The notes below the pieces were generated by a model that saw only the letters and a program-made list of their open reading frames with translations, did not search any database and was not told the origin of the DNA. The translations under genes and the position numbers were made by a program. This document shows positions 62,643-64,000 of a DNA stretch of 64,000 nt, piece by piece. The DNA comes from a virus, in IMG/VR virus record IMGVR_UViG_3300036804_000165, positions 1 through 64,000 of that record. One strand, written 5' to 3'. The first letter of the stretch is position 1. Each line of letters begins with the position of its first letter.

Positions 62643-63742
62643 GTCAGCAGCACCGCGGCGTCGGCCTGCGCCATCGCGGGGCCGATGTATTCGAACACCG
62701 CGCAGGGTCGGGCCCCGAACACGCCGGTGATGGTCGTGGTCTCGTTGCGCGACGAGCGCACCCGGCCGGGCGGCTTGTCCAGGCGCCACACCGGGGAGCG
62801 GTCATGCGCGCGGACGTAGCCCGGATGCGCGGGGTAGGAGCGCAGGCGAAACCCGCGCGCCTTGTAGGCGGCACCCAGCCGGTCGATCAGCGCGAAGATC
62901 AGCCCCATGCCCTGAAAGTCCGGCATCACCACGCCGCGCGAGAGGCCGTAGATGTTGCGCACCTTGGCGTGCGGGCGATACAGCGCGGCGGCGAACGCGG
63001 CGGGCGTGCCGTCCACCGACAGCACATAGCAGCGCGCGGCGCGGTGCAGATCGGCGCTCATATAGTGAAAGCGAGCGAACGCGTCCCACGCGGCGTAGGG
63101 GACGTGCGCGAGGGTGCAGGCGAGGCCGGGGCGTGGACAAACCGCCCTCCAGCGAAACGCCATGCTGGCCGGCTCAAACACCCAATCGGGCTGCAGCCAA
63201 TCCTCCAGATCGTAGTGGCACGTCACCGCGACGAACTGCCGGCCCTGCTTGCGGATGTGCTTCTGCACCGCGTGGGCGCCGATATGCGCCACCTGACGGT
63301 CCACCACGGAGGTGAACTCGTCGCACACCACGCGCGAGCCGCCTTCCAGCAGGCGCCGCGCCAGATCGACGCGGAACTGCTCGCCGTTGGACAGCACGCG
63401 GTAGGGCCGGAGCCACGCGGGGATGGTGTTGAAGCCGACCGCCATGCAAATCTGGGTCACCGCCTCGACGGAATGGCGCTTGTCGAAATCATCGATCACC
63501 GAGGCGCCTTCCCAGGCGAAGGACTGCGGCTCGCCGAACACCTTGCGCATCACCGTGGTCTTGCCCGCCCCGGACGGACCCACGATCAGCCCGACATTCC
63601 AGTCCCGCGCCTCGATCGGCAGGCTGCCGTGCCATTCGAGCCGTGCGGTCTGCGCAGGCGGCACGTCAAACATCGATGATACTTGTGCCGCACGCACAGA
63701 CTGCGAGATCGGGCTTTCAACGACGATGGCGACGTCGGGCAT
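62639..63742 (-). CDS. ABC ATPase fused to GNAT-type acyltransferase
   Basis: 367 residues. Residues about 30-200 form a soluble ABC ATPase: Walker A VGPSGAGKTTV, signature LSNGEQFRVDLA, Walker B SRVVCDEFTSVVD and H-loop VTCHYDL. Residues about 215-340 form a GNAT-like fold (PYAAWDAFARFHYMSADLHR, RAARCYVLSVDGTPAAFAAA, IYGLSRGVVMPDFQGMGLIF). No membrane part. GNAT folds also include phage Mu Mom, which modifies adenine; a base-modification role is a hypothesis. Start may also be ATG 63673, just after the operator copy at 63684. Confidence 0.75.
   Translation of the reverse strand: MPDVAIVVESPISQSVRAAQVSSMFDVPPAQTARLEWHGSLPIEARDWNVGLIVGPSGAGKTTVMRKVFGEPQSFAWEGASVIDDFDKRHSVEAVTQICMAVGFNTIPAWLRPYRVLSNGEQFRVDLARRLLEGGSRVVCDEFTSVVDRQVAHIGAHAVQKHIRKQGRQFVAVTCHYDLEDWLQPDWVFEPASMAFRWRAVCPRPGLACTLAHVPYAAWDAFARFHYMSADLHRAARCYVLSVDGTPAAFAAALYRPHAKVRNIYGLSRGVVMPDFQGMGLIFALIDRLGAAYKARGFRLRSYPAHPGYVRAHDRSPVWRLDKPPGRVRSSRNETTTITGVFGARPCAVFEYIGPAMAQADAAVLLT
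63684..63698. promoter_or_regulatory. Operator-like palindrome, copy 6 (ABC-GNAT)
   Basis: TGTGCCGCACGCACA fits TGTGC-N5-GCACA. Minus strand: the site is followed by AG and TATCAT, a good -10. Lies inside the 5' end of the long frame, just before ATG 63673. Confidence 0.5.
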
Positions 63743-63866
63743 CAAACCACCCCTGGGTGCTGACGATCTCTTCCCCGGCGGGCGGGCGCGCGCGGATACA
63801 AAGAAGGACCGCTGTACAAAGAAGAGAGGATCGGCGACCGCGCTGTCAATGCCCGTTTTGCACAGG

Positions 63867-64000
63867 CTACAGGATCAGCGGGCGGCATTTGATCGACCGG
63901 CCCTGCAACTCTTCCAGGATCGCGGCCTGGTCCGCCTCGTCGGTGCACTCGATAACCACCTGATATTGCAGACGGTCCGCCAGCCTCGGACCCTCGGGAT
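63867..64000 (-). CDS. 3' end of a further minus-strand gene
   Basis: Only the last 44 residues are inside the window; the gene runs past 64000. The end RLQYQVVIECTDEADQAAIL..CRPLIL* looks like a small alpha/beta end domain that I have seen at the C-terminus of phage ParB-like or modification-linked proteins, but I cannot name it. The gap 63743-63866 holds a TTGACA and two CTTCTTTGTA repeats on the minus strand. Confidence 0.6.
   Translation of the reverse strand, partial: PEGPRLADRLQYQVVIECTDEADQAAILEELQGRSIKCRPLIL

Noticed and set aside
1-64000. tRNA genes, integrase and att sites
   Set aside because: I looked for T-loop motifs, tyrosine or serine recombinase motifs and repeat ends and found none that held up. 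They may lie outside the window.

Overview
The window is most of the genome of a temperate, long-tailed phage or prophage with a high-GC host, almost certainly an alphaproteobacterium. The head-to-tail block on the minus strand (terminase, portal, Mu-F-like head protein, XkdF-like protease, HK97-type capsid, tape measure) ends in a distal tail set like that of the Rhodobacter gene transfer agent: DUF2460, DUF2163/BR0599, NlpC/P60 peptidase and a large tip protein. A Cro-like carph-isopro regulator faces a CI-like repressor. I saw no integrase, attachment site, DNA polymerase, helicase or tRNA. Host genus cannot be fixed from the sequence alone.

Layout. 1-1148: AT-richer DNA without a convincing gene, full of inverted repeats, with one operator-like site. 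1149-16687: 38 small plus-strand genes in 24 cassettes. Almost every cassette is preceded by the same RNA-like module: one large hairpin, usually a second small hairpin, then a (T)CAGAGGACACC ribosome-binding leader. 16717-16764: strong terminator. 16941-21444 (minus): lipocalin-like gene, two unknown genes, a replication initiator with iterons inside it, a RuvC-like resolvase, an Rmf-domain protein and the Cro-like regulator. 21532-30419 (plus): repressor, then an early operon with RecT, a MarR-like protein, a ParB-like protein and small genes. 30403-32886 (minus) and 33186-34768 (plus): small accessory genes, including a WGR-domain protein. 34899-36652 (minus): lysis-type genes. 36768-62166 (minus): tail fibre, tail, head and packaging genes. 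62165-62455 (plus): an ASCH-domain gene set against the flow. 62639-63742 (minus): an ABC-ATPase/GNAT fusion. At 63867 begins the 3' end of a further minus-strand gene.

How it works together. A 15-bp palindrome, TGTGC-N5-GCACA, sits at the cI/cro intergenic region, at the early promoter (22735-22763), at the promoter of the replication operon (about 19770), in the left non-coding region, before the head-decoration gene and before the ABC-GNAT gene. It is the natural candidate for the repressor operator, repeated around the genome. The initiator gene carries five 23-bp inverted-repeat iterons followed by two 15-bp AT-richer repeats, the arrangement of a lambda-type origin inside the initiator gene. 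RecT, the RuvC-like nuclease and the ParB-like protein supply recombination functions; polymerase and helicase would come from the host.

Most unusual are the reiterated two-hairpin/SD leader, whose stems covary between copies, the dispersed operator set, the iteron origin with its hairpin-rich upstream leader, and the ABC-GNAT fusion. Gene calls rest on open frames, start signals, operon overlaps and remembered family patterns; no database search was run.
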